From Cervus elaphus (lineage: Eukaryota > Chordata > Mammalia > Artiodactyla > Cervidae): a stretch of 64,000 nt of DNA. Shown here piece by piece: positions 1 through 11,939 of this stretch. The stretch is from assembly GCF_910594005.1 (NCBI RefSeq), contig NC_057847.1, positions 52,342,001-52,406,000 of the forward strand, read 5' to 3'. A program made the translations under genes and the position numbers. Position 1 is the first letter of the stretch, and each line of letters begins with the position of its first letter. The notes beneath the pieces are model-generated. The model saw only the letters and a list, made by a program, of their open reading frames with translations. It made no database searches and had not been told where the DNA came from.

Positions 1-1830
1 GGAAAACTAGACCTTTGTGGGGAATCACAGATTCCCCACAGATGCTGAATTTTAATATTGTATGTCTGAAATACTATATAGGTTTTGATAGAATTTACCC
101 TCAATTTTAAAAAAGAGAAAAAAATTAAACAAATGATATGGATTAATTTAAATGCTTTGCCAATGTATTGAAATACAATGAAAAGTTGACTTTATATGCC
201 AGTTAATCATAGAACAACCAGTGTTTAAATGTACAAATGATTTTGATAAACATCTTGAAAAAAATTGATATCTCTAGATACTACTTGATGACTACCTTTT
301 GTTGTTTTTCATTTCTACATTAAACCTATGATTTAAGTGGCATTACTTACTGAAATTCTACATGTGTAAAAGGTTTATACTATAAGAGATACCAGGAGGT
401 AACACAGAAACCACAAATGTCCATGCCAGACCACGGAATTCCTGCATCTAAAAATAAGATTGTTTCAAGCCCCCCGTTTCCCAACCCCAAGGTTTGATGA
501 GCAGTGAAGTCCTAAATCTGTAGACTTGACAAGTATATGCATATTTTTCTGAACCCTTCAGTTTTAGGGATCTAAAATCTTACCTTCTCTAAACTTTAGA
601 ATACTCTGCAGAATTCCACATCTTCATTAACATGTACCTAGCAAAAATGATCAACAGAAAATATCATAAAAAAGTCAGAATTTATAGAAACTGTGTGTGT
701 GCACACCTAATTATGGGTATAAGAGATGTGTGAGGTGATAGTTTAGTGGGAATCTATTTCTCATTATGCAGAAAACAAAAATATAAATGCCTTATTTTCC
801 AGAACTTTAAAAAGCATAGTGTAACTGCATTTAAAAGTGGGACATGATTGTTATTATATGGAAAATATGGACATAAATTATATACATAACAAACACTGTC
901 ATTTCTATATTTAGAAATTGGTTGAGGTAAAATTGATCAAATTTGGAGACCTTGACATTTTCCTAGGTTAAATAAAAGGCCAAACTGAATATAGATGACA
1001 CTCTTTCACATAGCCATGTGACTTCAAATTAGTTGTTAGAGTTGATGGAGTATGATAAATACATGCATACATTCATGAATACATTCATATATAAATGCAT
1101 GCATCCTTTGGAAATTGGGTGGAGCATAAAATCACATTAGAAAAAAAATAGTTATTTTCATCTTTACAATTCCAAGGTAATTTCTGTTATACTTCTAGTT
1201 CAGGAAGGTGTTAATTGTGGAAATATGCCACTTTCTTTGACAAAATTTTTCATATACTTGATATAAAAGCTACATTATTAATTATCTATGACATAAGTTT
1301 ATTTGGGATGAAATTTTAATTTCTCCTCTCATTTAACCTTACAGAAAACTAAAATATATGAATGCTATTTAAGTATTAATAGTTAATGTTTCTTTGATAA
1401 AAATTTGACATGTAGTGTATAACTGTAAGTTTGTATTTACCTTTCTTTTTGAAAGGTCAAGAATTTGAATGAGATATTCAGTGATGTCTGTGATTTTAAA
1501 ATTGGTTAAGAACTACTGCCTTAAGTTTGAGCAGGTTTAGCCCCCTGAATCATATTAAAGCAAATATAATATACTGGTGCAATTAGAAGAGATAATGAGT
1601 ATTAAGTCTATTTAGGATTTAAAATTTTTAAGATGAGACATGTAAATGCCTCTACAAAATTGAAAATAAATGTCATTTTGCTTCTAGTAAATATTCTGGG
1701 AAATTTGGAAGAATTGGCATACACCGAGGATATAGTGAGTGCCAATAAGAAAGTCATCTAGGACCATTTCTGGTCAGTTTCTCATGTGACGTATTGGTGT
1801 TGCTAGTTATTTCACAGAAACCAACACTAT
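1..1830. other. AT-rich unique intergenic sequence
   Basis: No gene, RNA or young repeat is recognisable on either strand. Open frames are short and lack any family resemblance. The only patterned stretch is an imperfect ATGCATAC/CATTCATA-type simple repeat around 1055-1105. Confidence 0.6.
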
Positions 1831-1841
1831 AAAGCAATCAT

Positions 1842-2218
1842 CAGTTCAGTTCAGTTCAGTTGCTCAATCGTGTCCGACTCTTTGCGACCCCATGGACTGC
1901 CACATGCCAGACCTCCCTGTCCATCACCAACTCCCTGAGTTTACTCAAACCCATGTCCATTGAGTTGGTGATGCCATCCAACCATCTCATCCTCTGTCAT
2001 TCCCTTCTCCTCCTGGCTTCAATCTTTCCCAGCATCAGGGGCTTTTCAAAAGAGTCAGCTCTTCGCATCAGGTGGCCAAAATATTGGAGTTGCAGCTTCA
2101 ACATCAATCCTTCCAATGAACATTCAGGACTGATCTCCTTTAGGAAGGACTGGTTGGATTTCCTTGCTGTCCAAGGGACTCTCAGGAGTCTTCTCCAACA
2201 CCACAGTTCAAAAGCATC
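1842..2218 (-). mobile_element. BovB LINE, 3' end only (5'-truncated)
   Basis: The + strand begins with the CAGTT-rich repeat that is the reverse complement of the BovB 3' terminus and continues through the C-terminal coding region of the element in antisense. BovB is an RTE-type non-LTR retrotransposon abundant in ruminants. A perfect 11-bp direct repeat, AAAGCAATCAT, flanks it at 1831-1841 and 2219-2229, which marks one target-primed insertion with strong 5' truncation. The 123-residue open frame read across it on the + strand is antisense and not a gene. Confidence 0.92.
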
Positions 2219-2535
2219 AAAGCAATCATAAAAGTTATCTATACTGAATATTAGTTGTTGTTATAAGTGCAACAAGGGAAAGTTTTAATCTATTAAGTTG
2301 CCCTGAATTTTTCATCATTGTCAGATTTAACTTTATATTACCACACAATTATCTTTTTTTATTCTCTGTTTAACAGGGATTAAAATCGAAATAATTGAAA
2401 AAGAGAAATTAGAGTTTGTTTTCATCTTTACGAGTAAATAAAAAAAAATGGGGGACTTCTCCAATGGATTATATGAAATGAGTACAATCTTAACCCTTAA
2501 ATTTGAGAAAAAAATCCAAGTGGTAATTATAGATT

Positions 2536-2747
2536 TGCTTCCCTGGTGGCTCAGACGGTAAAGAATCCACCTGCAATGTGGGAGACCTGAGTTCGATCCC
2601 TGGGTTGGGAAGATCCCCTGGAGAAGAGCATGGCAACTCACTCCAGTATTCTTGCCTGGATATCCCCATGGGCAGAGGAGGCTGGAGAGCTACAGTCCAT
2701 GGGATCGCAAAGAGTTGGACACGACTGAGCGACTAAGCACAGCACAG
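2536..2747 (+). mobile_element. Bov-tA SINE, full length
   Basis: A tRNA-like head (CTTCCCTGGTGGCTCAGACGG) contains a pol III A-box region, with a B box around GTTCGATCC at 2591-2599. A BovB-derived body and a tail of the GACTGAGCGACTAAGCAC type follow. Such SINEs are moved in trans by BovB machinery. A 9-bp TSD, TTATAGATT, is present at 2527-2535 and 2748-2756. This copy is one of the better-preserved SINEs in the window. Confidence 0.93.
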
Positions 2748-4497
2748 TTATAGATTAACCTATATTAAATGCTTAAAACTTAAATAGTAAAAATTGAGTT
2801 CCATGTTAGAAAAACATTTCACTATATTCAATTCAAGTTTAGGGATACAAAGATGATTTGATATAAGAAGGTTTGTTAATAGATTGAGAGTTGATTAAAT
2901 CACAAAACATTTGAATATATATACATATACGTATATATGTATAACTGACATTTGGTAAAATCCAACAACTATTCCTAATAAAAATGTATAAATAAGAATG
3001 GAAATCTTTAGGTGATAAAGACAACTTATTTTACTATATTCACTAGTAAAATTGCAGAGGAATTTTTTCTAGATGTTCAAACTGAAATCATTATCACTTT
3101 GCTATTTAATACAGTGCTTATTTACAATTATTTTCACATTTTACAAATATTTAAATGTCACTACATTTTTCCTTTTTAATCATGACCACATTTAATATAA
3201 AATGGTAAAAGATATATCTATAAAAAGTAAGACTTTCATGTGATATCTTAGCAAATATAGATTCATATACTGTCAAATTTATACCCAGACTAATACTGAA
3301 TCATTGGACATTTTATTTTAAAACACAGAAACTCTAAAATATATTGTTGAGTAAGTTTGCAATTGTCAATATTTCAGAAACTCTTTTTTCTGAAATAAAA
3401 TCTATTCCACATTTTTTGTTAAAATGTCCTTAATTTTCTGAATAATGGTGAGAGCAGATGATAATTTCAATTTTGTTTTTATATTCATACTTTGCAGAGT
3501 GAGATAGATAATATACATGTGTAGACAGACAGATACACACACATTATAGCATTTATCAATCACCCATTTTTCTTTTTACACTCGATTTATGAAAACTCTG
3601 GCAAATATAGTTTTATAGCTGACTTACACATGCCAGAAAGGTCAGTCTAACTAAAAAGCCAGGGAATTTGTAGTGAATTTTGTGTAACACCGCAAGAAAA
3701 ATAACACATTTGATAATGTTTTGATGACTTTATAAAAGCAAAGCACCTGTACGAAAAGAATTTTGCCTTGTTATCACATGAGACAGGGAACTGGCAGAAT
3801 GCCTCTTTAAAGTGCCACAGCATCCACAGCTAAATGAACATGCTGCTTTTAGCAACTGAATGCCAGTGGCCAGATCCTAACAGGATAACTCTAAGGATGA
3901 AAAGAATGTTTCATGTAGGAAACTTGGAACAAATATATTATCCTAAAGCCATCAACCAACCAAAAGCAATTAAGGATGACACTAATCAAATCCTAACAAT
4001 GGCTGCATTATTATTACTGTAAATCTGTTAAAGATATAATTCTTTAACTGATACACTTTGTAAAAGTAGTAATCCAATCCAATAGTCTACTATTCTTTCC
4101 AAATAGTAGTTATATAATTAGGTAGACTACTTTTCAACACCTACTGAAAAATTGCTTAAATTATTTTTAATAGATATTTTAGGAATACACTTTCTTTCCA
4201 TTAAGTTGCCACTAAACAATCAAAAAGTGATAAAATGATTAAAAGAAAAAAAAATAGATCTTTGCCAATTGACATCTAACTAAAAAAGTACAAATATTTA
4301 AAAAGTCTTATTACCATGTTTTAATATGGTCAAGTAAAAATGTTAGAACAAGATATAGCCAAGGGGTAAAATCAAGAGGTGGGGATAGAGATCATTAATT
4401 GATGTCATTGAATAGACTTCCAAAGAAAGTGTTAATGTGGTGTTGATTGTACCATTAATGTAAACCTGGCTAAAGTCATGGGTGCTATTATCCAAAT

Positions 4498-4540
4498 AGA
4501 AACTACTATATAAAAAAAAAAAAAAAGAAACTACTATATA
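4498..4540. repeat. 15-bp direct repeat around a pure poly(A) tract
   Basis: The 15-mer AGAAACTACTATATA occurs at 4498-4512 and again at 4526-4540, separated only by 13 adenines at 4513-4525. A target duplication enclosing nothing but a tail is the footprint expected of a retrotransposition event truncated to its poly(A). Slippage alone would not duplicate 15 bases of complex sequence. Confidence 0.85.
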
Positions 4541-7473
4541 GTAAAGTGAAAGATTGCCTAGTCTATCAAGCTGGCTAATATAAAAAACTGAACATCTTAT
4601 GATGAGACTGAACTTCTGTTGGAAACTCAATTTTTAATCTAAACAGTTATTTTATATTTACCTTATCAAATTAGAAAAGCTGACTCTTAGAGACATAAAC
4701 TTAAATTATAAACTACATCTTCATCTGAGAAATCTGTAAGAAGTTGTTTATGTAACCAACTTTGTTTGAGGAACTCATATTTATTTGGTTTAATGCAGAA
4801 GGACTGATAAGTGGGTCATGTAGACTTTTTCCAGCATCTTTAATTCTGTGTATGGACATAACATCTATTTACTGTTGATTCTCATCTTATATACAAGGCA
4901 AAGACAGTCTCAAATTTGGGTGAAATATAAATTTATTGAAAGTCAAGTTTTCTTTGAAAAATATAATAATAAGGAATTTAATAATACATTAACAAACTTT
5001 AAAACAAAAATGCTTAAAAATTCTTCAAATACAGCAAAACTTAATGACACTTCTGTATTATGTATAGTCACAATGTGCATGTATACATGCATACAAATAT
5101 CTGGCAATATTAAAATACTAGGAACTCAGAGTGAAGGCTAACAGAGTTGAAATTGAACATAGAAAGGTAAATGATTGGAACTTTAATTACTTTGATCCGT
5201 CATGCTTTGTAGCTATGTGTCAGCCTAAGTCAACACAAGTGACATGGAACAAAGGCCATGGCTGCTTCAACATAGTAACATATTTCTAATCATTGATTAA
5301 TAAGTGTGTTGAACAGAATGTGTGCTGTGAACTAAAAATAAAACTACAGAAATGTTACCTATATAAGCTTTATGTATTTATTATATCTACATCTATTTGC
5401 ATTAATATGGAATATAGGTATATAAAATGTAAATTTAGATTAATTTATATATGACACATATATATTGAGAGTGATAGAAAGGTAGTATTCTCTATTTTAA
5501 AATTAGAAGTATTTAAGTAAGTGAATATAATAATGATATTTTTACACAGAGCAATAAACTGGTTTTTAGTTCATTTATGAAAAAATATAGGCAAAAATCA
5601 TTACAAAATGGTATACATAGGATTGAAACTGCTACTTGGTTGGCAGCTTTATTTTAAATGTTTCCCTTAGTAGTCTAGAATAATATGCATATAGTATTGT
5701 AAAAGTGGTAGAGGATTTTGAGCAAATGAAAAAAATGCTATTATTATTTTGCTTCCCTCTGTATCTCTAAACTGCAAAAATTCCTTTAACATTTGCAGAC
5801 ATTTTTAGGAGAAACGAATGAATGAGAAGAAATCTTACCTTCTAATAGTATATAGAGTTTTTCAGTATAAATCAATTTCCAACGATGCTTTGAAGTTTTC
5901 AAATTTTAGAGATTTGTCATTTTGTGGTTCCACGGAAAAAAAAGCATAACTAAAAATCTACTTAACTTATATATTAGAAGTTGTAACCAGAGGCCTCTTC
6001 ATTCTAGGCAGCTTTTTGGGTTAAAGGCTGGAACTGGTTATTGATATGAGCTACTTAACTCAAAGGCATAGCATGTCATTAAAGATCCTTTGTTTTTCTG
6101 TTATTGGTGGTGATATCAAAAATAGAAGAAATGAATATCCTGTTTAATTTATGCAAATTCACTGTTCAGTATATTACTGAATTCTTCAGTAGTCTTTACA
6201 AACAGATTTTTAGAATAATTTCTTTAAGTATAAAATGTCCTCCTATAAATCTTTTTCTATGTAATTCTCTAATTTGGTCCTATTTTATAGACATTGGAAC
6301 TTGAGTGCTTTCACATTTCCTATCCTTTTAAGGTTATCTTTTCCTTTTGTATTAGAAGTACAATAATTCAAGTCCCCTCTTGAAATAGAACAGTGAGTCC
6401 AATAACTTCCTGAAGTAATTCCTAAAAACTCTAGGGAATATAGACATATCCTGATGTTTCTTTTCATCTCTGTCTATAAACTGAACATCCTGTGGCCTCA
6501 TCTCTGCTCCTCTGCGTCACTTGAAACATTTGCATTGAATGATACTTTGGAAGATCAATACTCTAGTTCCTCAAAAAAAAATCATTAGGGAATTCAAACA
6601 AATAATCAGAGTATTGAAAATTGTCTAGCAGACTTTGACTGACTGTAGCTCATTGATATTTCCCTGTACATTGGGAGGTCCTTGATGGCTATTTCTCCTT
6701 CTTCTTCCTGTCTCACTAATCTCTTTCCTCCTTGGGCTCATCTACATTCATTCCTTCACTTCCTTCTGTCTCCTTCCTCAGGTTTCCACTACACGAAGCT
6801 CAAGATTCCTTCTCAATATACCAATTATCACTCTGCTGAGATGCCCATTTTACACTATTCAACTGATATAACCTTTCACACTATAATGAAAATAGTTATC
6901 AACCTCTTATGAAGAATTGACATTTTTCTTACTGAGCAAGTATTTGGGCCTGCTGCCAATACAATCTGAGTAAGGTACTTGGCTTACATATTCATGACAA
7001 AGAGGGTTTATCAAAATGATTCATTTCAAAGTCTGACAGGAAGACAAATTTTGGCTTTCTTCTTTAGAAGCATAGGACGGAATGTGTGAACAGATTAAAT
7101 GTAGCTCATTTTTCCCTTCAAATCTTCTAGTAATCCAGGTCAGACATTGAGGAACCTGAATACTTAAAATAATTAAAGGCAAATAGAAATAACATTTCTC
7201 CCATTATCATTATTAATTTTTTAAATAATAATGAACTAGAGAGGAATTATGTTCCCATTTATGGTGGAGTAGCTTGTCTGACGGGGAAAATAAAAAAATC
7301 CTGCAAGAAAAACCAAAAAACAAAACAAACAAGCAAAAAACAGAAAAAGATGCAGAATAATCAAACAGACAAAGCAGTTATCTGAAGTAATTGGACAGTA
7401 GGGGCCAATATACAGGTGGGACTGAGAAACAGTAGAAACCAGAAGAAAATGGAGTAATATTTTTAAGGTATGA

Positions 7474-7501
7474 AAATAATAATAAAATTAATAATAATAA
7501 T
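7474..7501. repeat. AAT-type microsatellite
   Basis: An imperfect run of AAT units, interrupted once by AAAATT. Confidence 0.8.
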
Positions 7502-8260
7502 GACAGCCTAAAATATTACCTCCAATGAAAATACTCTATAAAAATGAAGGCAAAATAAAGATGTGTCCAAACAAGTGAAAATAGAGAATTCATTCTTTGC
7601 TGCTTACTCAGATAGAACTTCTAAGGGAGTTTTTAATAACCCCTAAAAGAAAAAAATCCAAGATTCTGAGTAGAAGTACACATGAGTTGTGCAAAATAAA
7701 GAACAAAATATAAAATATGTGGATAAATCCCCATAAATATTTTAGTAAAAAGCACCAATAGCCTTCTATAGGTTTTGCAAAGAAATATATACATTTAAAT
7801 ACATGACAATAATAACATAAAAGGTATTAGAGGGGTAAATGGAGTTTAGAGGTGTCTGAGGGGTCCAAAAATATCAAAGCTATTTTTCTAATTTTAAGAC
7901 CTTCTTTAACCTTTTCATTGTGTTGACATTCACTCTGCGCAAAAGTAATGCTGATATTTTGGTCTGAATCTTGTCAGTGGCATCTAATGATATCAGGAAT
8001 CATTGTATTCCCTTCATACACTCAAAGGAAAACAAACAGAAAACATTTTTGTCTGAGAATGCCCTTGAGATGACATTGTAATACCATGATTGATGAAATG
8101 GGAAGCCCATGTAAAACTATTCCTTTGCACACTGCAGTATGATGATTATTTTCAGGAAACCATCAAGCACATATGCCCCTGTTTGAGTTTGGAGCGGAAC
8201 TAGCCACTTTTTTAATTCAAACATTAAATTGAAAGAATGGCTAACAAGGACATGTTGTAT

Positions 8261-9483
8261 TTTAGTTGCCCAGTCACATCTGACTGTTTGCATTCCCATG
8301 GACTGCAGCATACCAAACCTCTCTGTCCCTCACCAACTCTCAAAGTGTGCCCAAGTTCATGTTCTTTGCCTTTGGGATACCATCCAACATCTCGTCCTAT
8401 GACACCATCTTCTCCATCTGCCCTCAGTCTTTCCTAGCATCAGGGACTTTTCCAATGAGTGAGCTGTTTGCATCAGATGATAAAAATACTGGAGCTTCAG
8501 CTTTAGCATCCGTCCTTCCAGTGAATATTCAGAGTTGATTTCCCTTAAGATTGACTGGTTTGATCTCCTTGCTGTCAAAGGGACTCTCAGGAGTCTTCCC
8601 CAGCACCACAGTTAGAAGATATCAACTCTTTGGCACTCTGCCTTCTTTACAGTCCAGTTCTCACAACTGTACATGACCACTGGGAAGACCATAGCCTTGA
8701 CTATATGGACCTTTGTTGCAAAGTAATGTCTCTGCCTGTCAACACATGTCTAGGTCTGTCATAGCTTTCCTGCCAAGAAGCAAACGTTTTCTGATTTCAT
8801 GACTACAGTCACCACCCTCAGTGATTTTAGAGCTCAGGAAGAGGAAATCTGTCACTGCTTCCACATTTTCCCCTTCTATTTGCCATAAAGTAATGGGGTC
8901 AGATGCCATGATCTTAGTATTTTTAATATTTGGTTTTAAGCTGGCTTTCACTCTCCTCCTTTGCCTTCATCAAGAGACTCTAAAGCCTCTTAGTTTTCTG
9001 CCATTTGAGTGGTATCATCCATATATCTGAGGTTGTTGATGTTTCTCCCACCTGTCTTGATTCCTGCTTGTAACTCATCCAGCCCAGCATTTCTCATGAT
9101 GTGCTCAGTGTATAGGTAAAAGAAACAGTGTGACAGAAGACAGCTCTGTTGTACTCCATTCTCAATCTTGAACCAATCAGTTGTTCCAATTCTAATTGTT
9201 GCTTCTTGACCTGCATACAGGTTTCTCAGGAGGCAGGTAAGATGGTCTGGTACCTCTTTAAGAGCTTTCCACAGTTTGTTATGATCTACCCGGTCAAAGG
9301 CTTTAGACTTAAGCATAGTTGATAAAACAGAGGTAGATGTTTTTTCTGGAATTCCCTTGCTTTCTCTATAATCCAGCGAATGTTGGCAATTTGATCTCTG
9401 GTTCCTCTTCCTTTTCTAAATCCAGCTTGGACAGCTGGAAGTTCTTGGTTTGCATAATGCTGAAGCCTAACAAGCAAAATATT
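8261..9483 (-). mobile_element. BovB LINE, 5'-truncated, about 1.2 kb
   Basis: This is the reverse complement of the BovB 3' portion, from its 3' terminus near 8261 back into the reverse-transcriptase coding region near 9470. It is more diverged than the copies at 1.8 kb and 47.7 kb. I could not define a target duplication. It runs directly into a partial SINE at its element-5' side. Confidence 0.88.
8739..9477 (-). pseudogene. Degraded BovB reverse transcriptase segment
   Basis: Three consecutive minus-strand open segments (9286-9477, 8990-9316, 8739-8951) together cover a piece of the BovB reverse transcriptase. Visible blocks are a KGRGTRDQIANIRW motif, KAFDRVDHNKLWK (palm motif A), the active-site tetrad read here as YMDD at residues 99-102 of the middle segment, and the LLLGRKAM block in the third. 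Frame changes and stops separate the segments, so no functional enzyme can be made. The family's usual active site is YADD. The methionine may be a decay product or a subfamily variant. Confidence 0.85.
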
Positions 9484-9655
9484 TTTCTGCCTGCAGCAGA
9501 AGACCTGTGTTTGATCCCTGAGTCAGGAAGACTCTCTGGAGGAGGAAATGGCAACCCACCCCAGTATTCTTGCCTGGAGAATTTCATGGACAGAGGAGTC
9601 TGGCAGGCTACAGTCCAGGGGCTTGCACTGAGCAACTATCATGCTCTCACTTGAA
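9484..9655 (+). mobile_element. Partial Bov-tA SINE
   Basis: It begins inside the tRNA-like head (CTGCCTGCAGCAGAAGACC) and runs through the AGTATTCTTGCCTGGAGAAT body to a tail near 9650. The first third of the tRNA head is missing. It abuts the preceding BovB copy with no clear target duplication, so the junction may be a deletion. Confidence 0.8.
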
Positions 9656-9718
9656 TTTTTTGATATGGCCTCAAAAGCACAAACAAGGAAAGCAAAAATA
9701 AACAGGACTACATCAAAA

Positions 9719-9765
9719 TATTGGATTGGCCAAAAAGTTCATTTGAATTTTTCCATAACATTTGT
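9719..9765. mobile_element. Terminal inverted repeat of an artiodactyl mariner
   Basis: A TA dinucleotide is followed by TTGGATTGGCCAAAAAGTTC and then a TTTTTCCATAAC-type stretch, which resembles one terminal repeat of the mariner family found in cattle and relatives. I see no matching opposite terminus downstream, so this is one end of a decayed or truncated copy. Confidence 0.6.
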
Positions 9766-10684
9766 GGACACTCTATTCCATTTCATTAATCGGTATTTCT
9801 ACTATGGCAAATGGACACTTTTTTGAATACAGTGGCTTGAAAACAAACATTGAAACTAGGTAATAGTCCTACAAATTTGTCGCTCTTTTAATACTGCTTT
9901 TGTTCTACCTAAACTATTGCATTCTGTTAAGAATATTAGAATCAGCTTATCAATTTCCAGAAAAACAACTGGCTTTGATTTTGATTAACATTTTGGTTAA
10001 AATCTTGTGTGTTTTAAAAGATACGTCAAGAAAATGAAAAAAAAAATACAGACTGAGAGGAGACATTTGCAAATGATATTTTTGATGAAGAACTTGTACC
10101 CAGAATATATAAAGAACTATCAAAACATAATAATGATAACAAATAACAAAAAATAAAAAGTGGGAAAACAATTTAGTTACATTTCACCAAAGAAGACATA
10201 TAGCTGGTAAATAAGAACATTTAAAAATATTCAATATTATCAACTATTAAGAAATGAAAATTGAAACTACCAAGTGTACTGAAAAGTCAAGAGATGGCTA
10301 AAATGAAAGACATTGATTATGAAAACGCTGGTGTGAATGTGGAGGAACTAGACCTCGCATATTAAATACTTTGCTGGTGGAAATGTTAAACAGTGCAGCT
10401 ACCTTGAAAACAGGTTAGAAATCTCTTAAAAAGTAAACAGATGCTTAACCATATTGCCCAGAATTTCACTCCAGGTATCTATCCAAAAGACCATATGTTT
10501 GTAGACAATCACATGGCCATAAAAAAAAAAAAAAAACAAAACTTGTACACAATTGTTTGTAACTGCCTTGTTTTTAATAGCTCCCGAGTGGAAATAACCC
10601 AAACACCCATAATCATTTAAGTATATGAACAAATTGTGGTATATACATATAATGGAATATACTTAGCAACAAAAATAGTGAACT

Positions 10685-10838
10685 GCTCAGTTACGGTGCT
10701 GTGTTAGTCACACAGTCATGTCCGACACTTTGTGACCCCAGGGACTTTAGCCCACTAGGCTCCTTTGCTCATGGAATTCTCCAGGCAAGAATACTGGAGT
10801 GGGTTGTCATTCCTTTCTCCAGGGGATCTGCCTGACCC
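10685..10838 (-). mobile_element. Bov-tA SINE fragment inside the L1 3' end
   Basis: This is the reverse complement of the Bov-tA body and tail, truncated before the tRNA head is complete. The host L1 sequence AGTGAACT is duplicated at 10677-10684 and 10839-10846, an 8-bp target duplication. Confidence 0.85.
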
Positions 10839-11149
10839 AGTGAACTATTGATACATGCAAAAGCATGGCTGAACCTCAAAATAATTATGGCAAGTGAAAG
10901 AAGCCAGAACCAAAAAGAAAAAAGAAGTGCATTCCATAAGATTCCATTCATACAGAAATATAAAAAGTGGACACTAACTTATAGTGATGAAGAGTTGATC
11001 AGTGTTTGCTGAGGGAAGAGGAAGTGGAGGGAGGGAGGGATTAACATGCGCCATGAGGAAACATTTGGGGATGGTGATAGGTTCATTATCTTGATTGAGG
11101 TGATATTTTCTCAAGTGTATACATATGTCAAAATTCATGACTTTATGTG

Positions 11150-11508
11150 CAGTTTCAGTTCAGTCCAGTTGGTCAGTCATGTCTGACTCTTTGTGACTGC
11201 ATGGACCGCAGTACGCCAGGCTTCCCTGTCCATTATCAACTCCCAGAGCTTGTTCAAACTCATGTCCATCAAGTCCATCCAATCATCTCATCCTTGTTAT
11301 TCCCTTCTTCTCCTGCCTTCAATCTTTCCCAGCATCAGAGTCTTTTCAAATGAGTCAGTTCTTTGCATAATGTGGCCAAAAGATTGGAACTTCAGCTTCA
11401 GCATCAGTCCTTGCAATGAATATTCAGGACTGATTTCCTTTAGGATTGACTGGTTTGATCTCCTTGCTGTCCAAGGAACTCTCAAAAGTCTTCTCCAACA
11501 CCACAGTC
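11150..11508 (-). mobile_element. BovB LINE, 3' end only
   Basis: The + strand starts with a CAGTTCAGTCCAGTTGGTCAG end and continues through the antisense C-terminal coding segment, ending at TCTTCTCCAACACCACAG. It sits within the L1 3' UTR, whose sequence resumes with CAATTATATG just after it. Confidence 0.88.
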
Positions 11509-11524
11509 AATTATATGCTAGTTA

Positions 11525-11607
11525 ACCCACTCCAGTGTTCTTGCCTGGAGAATCCCAGGGATGGGGTCGCACAGAGTTGGACACGACTAAAGTGACTTAG
11601 CAGTAGT
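11525..11607 (+). mobile_element. 5'-truncated SINE fragment
   Basis: Only the last 80 or so bases of a Bov-A-type SINE are present (CCACTCCAGTGTTCTTGCC through GACTTAGCAGTAGT), again inside the L1 3' UTR just upstream of its polyadenylation signal. Confidence 0.8.
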
Positions 11608-11714
11608 ATTCCTCAATAAAGCTATTTAAAATTCAGGAGAAAACAATCAATTGGTATTTTAAGACAGAACATTTGTATTTTTCAGACTTTTTCCCTATTT
11701 TTTGTGTAAATCCT

Positions 11715-11860
11715 TAAAAAAATGTTTACAATGCTATGTGGGTTTCTGTCATACAACAATGCAAATCAGCCATTGTTATAATTTCCTTCCCTCCCTAGCC
11801 TCCCTCCCTTCCCTTCATCCAATCCCTCTAGGTCGTCACAGGGAGTCCAGTATCAGACTT
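11715..11860 (-). mobile_element. L1 3' UTR fragment
   Basis: The + strand carries the CAATGCTATGTGGGTTTCTGTCATACA segment and a pyrimidine-rich CCTCCCTCCC block that parallel the reverse complement of the ruminant L1 3' UTR, as seen at 29150-29270. It is an isolated, diverged fragment. Confidence 0.6.
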
Positions 11861-11939
11861 TGTGTGGTCTGTACTTTTAGAATTCCTAGAGAAAAGAATT
11901 CAAAAAAAAAAAAAAAATCAAAAGTCAAATTATAATATT

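Larger units (their letters stand above)
2757..8260. other. Long AT-rich stretch without recognised genes
   Basis: About 5.5 kb with no exon-like frame and no young repeat. It holds an alternating AT/TATA simple repeat near 2916-2945, a poly(A)-only insertion at 4498-4540 listed separately, an A-rich AAAC/AAAAC tract near 7308-7350 and an AAT microsatellite near 7474-7501. Open frames of 60-97 codons here have no recognisable domain and are at chance length for this composition. Confidence 0.5.
10017..11640 (+). mobile_element. Old L1 3' end, split by three ruminant insertions
   Basis: Segments 10017-10684, 10839-11150, about 11509-11524 and 11608-11640 read as one diverged L1 sequence: the end of ORF2 with the ACTTGTACCCAGAATATATA region, the AATGGAATATACTTAGCA region, and a 3' UTR ending in a CCTCAATAAAGCTATTTAAAA signal. 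It is interrupted by a Bov-tA (10685-10838, minus), a BovB 3' end (11150-11508, minus) and a SINE fragment (11525-11607, plus). The order of the L1 parts is preserved, so the interruptions are later insertions. Confidence 0.8.

Noticed and set aside
1860..2231. 123-codon + strand open frame
   Set aside because: It is the antisense of a BovB 3' end bounded by target duplications.
2546..2600. tRNA-like A and B boxes suggesting a tRNA gene
   Set aside because: They belong to the head of a Bov-tA SINE. No complete cloverleaf is present here or in the other SINE heads.
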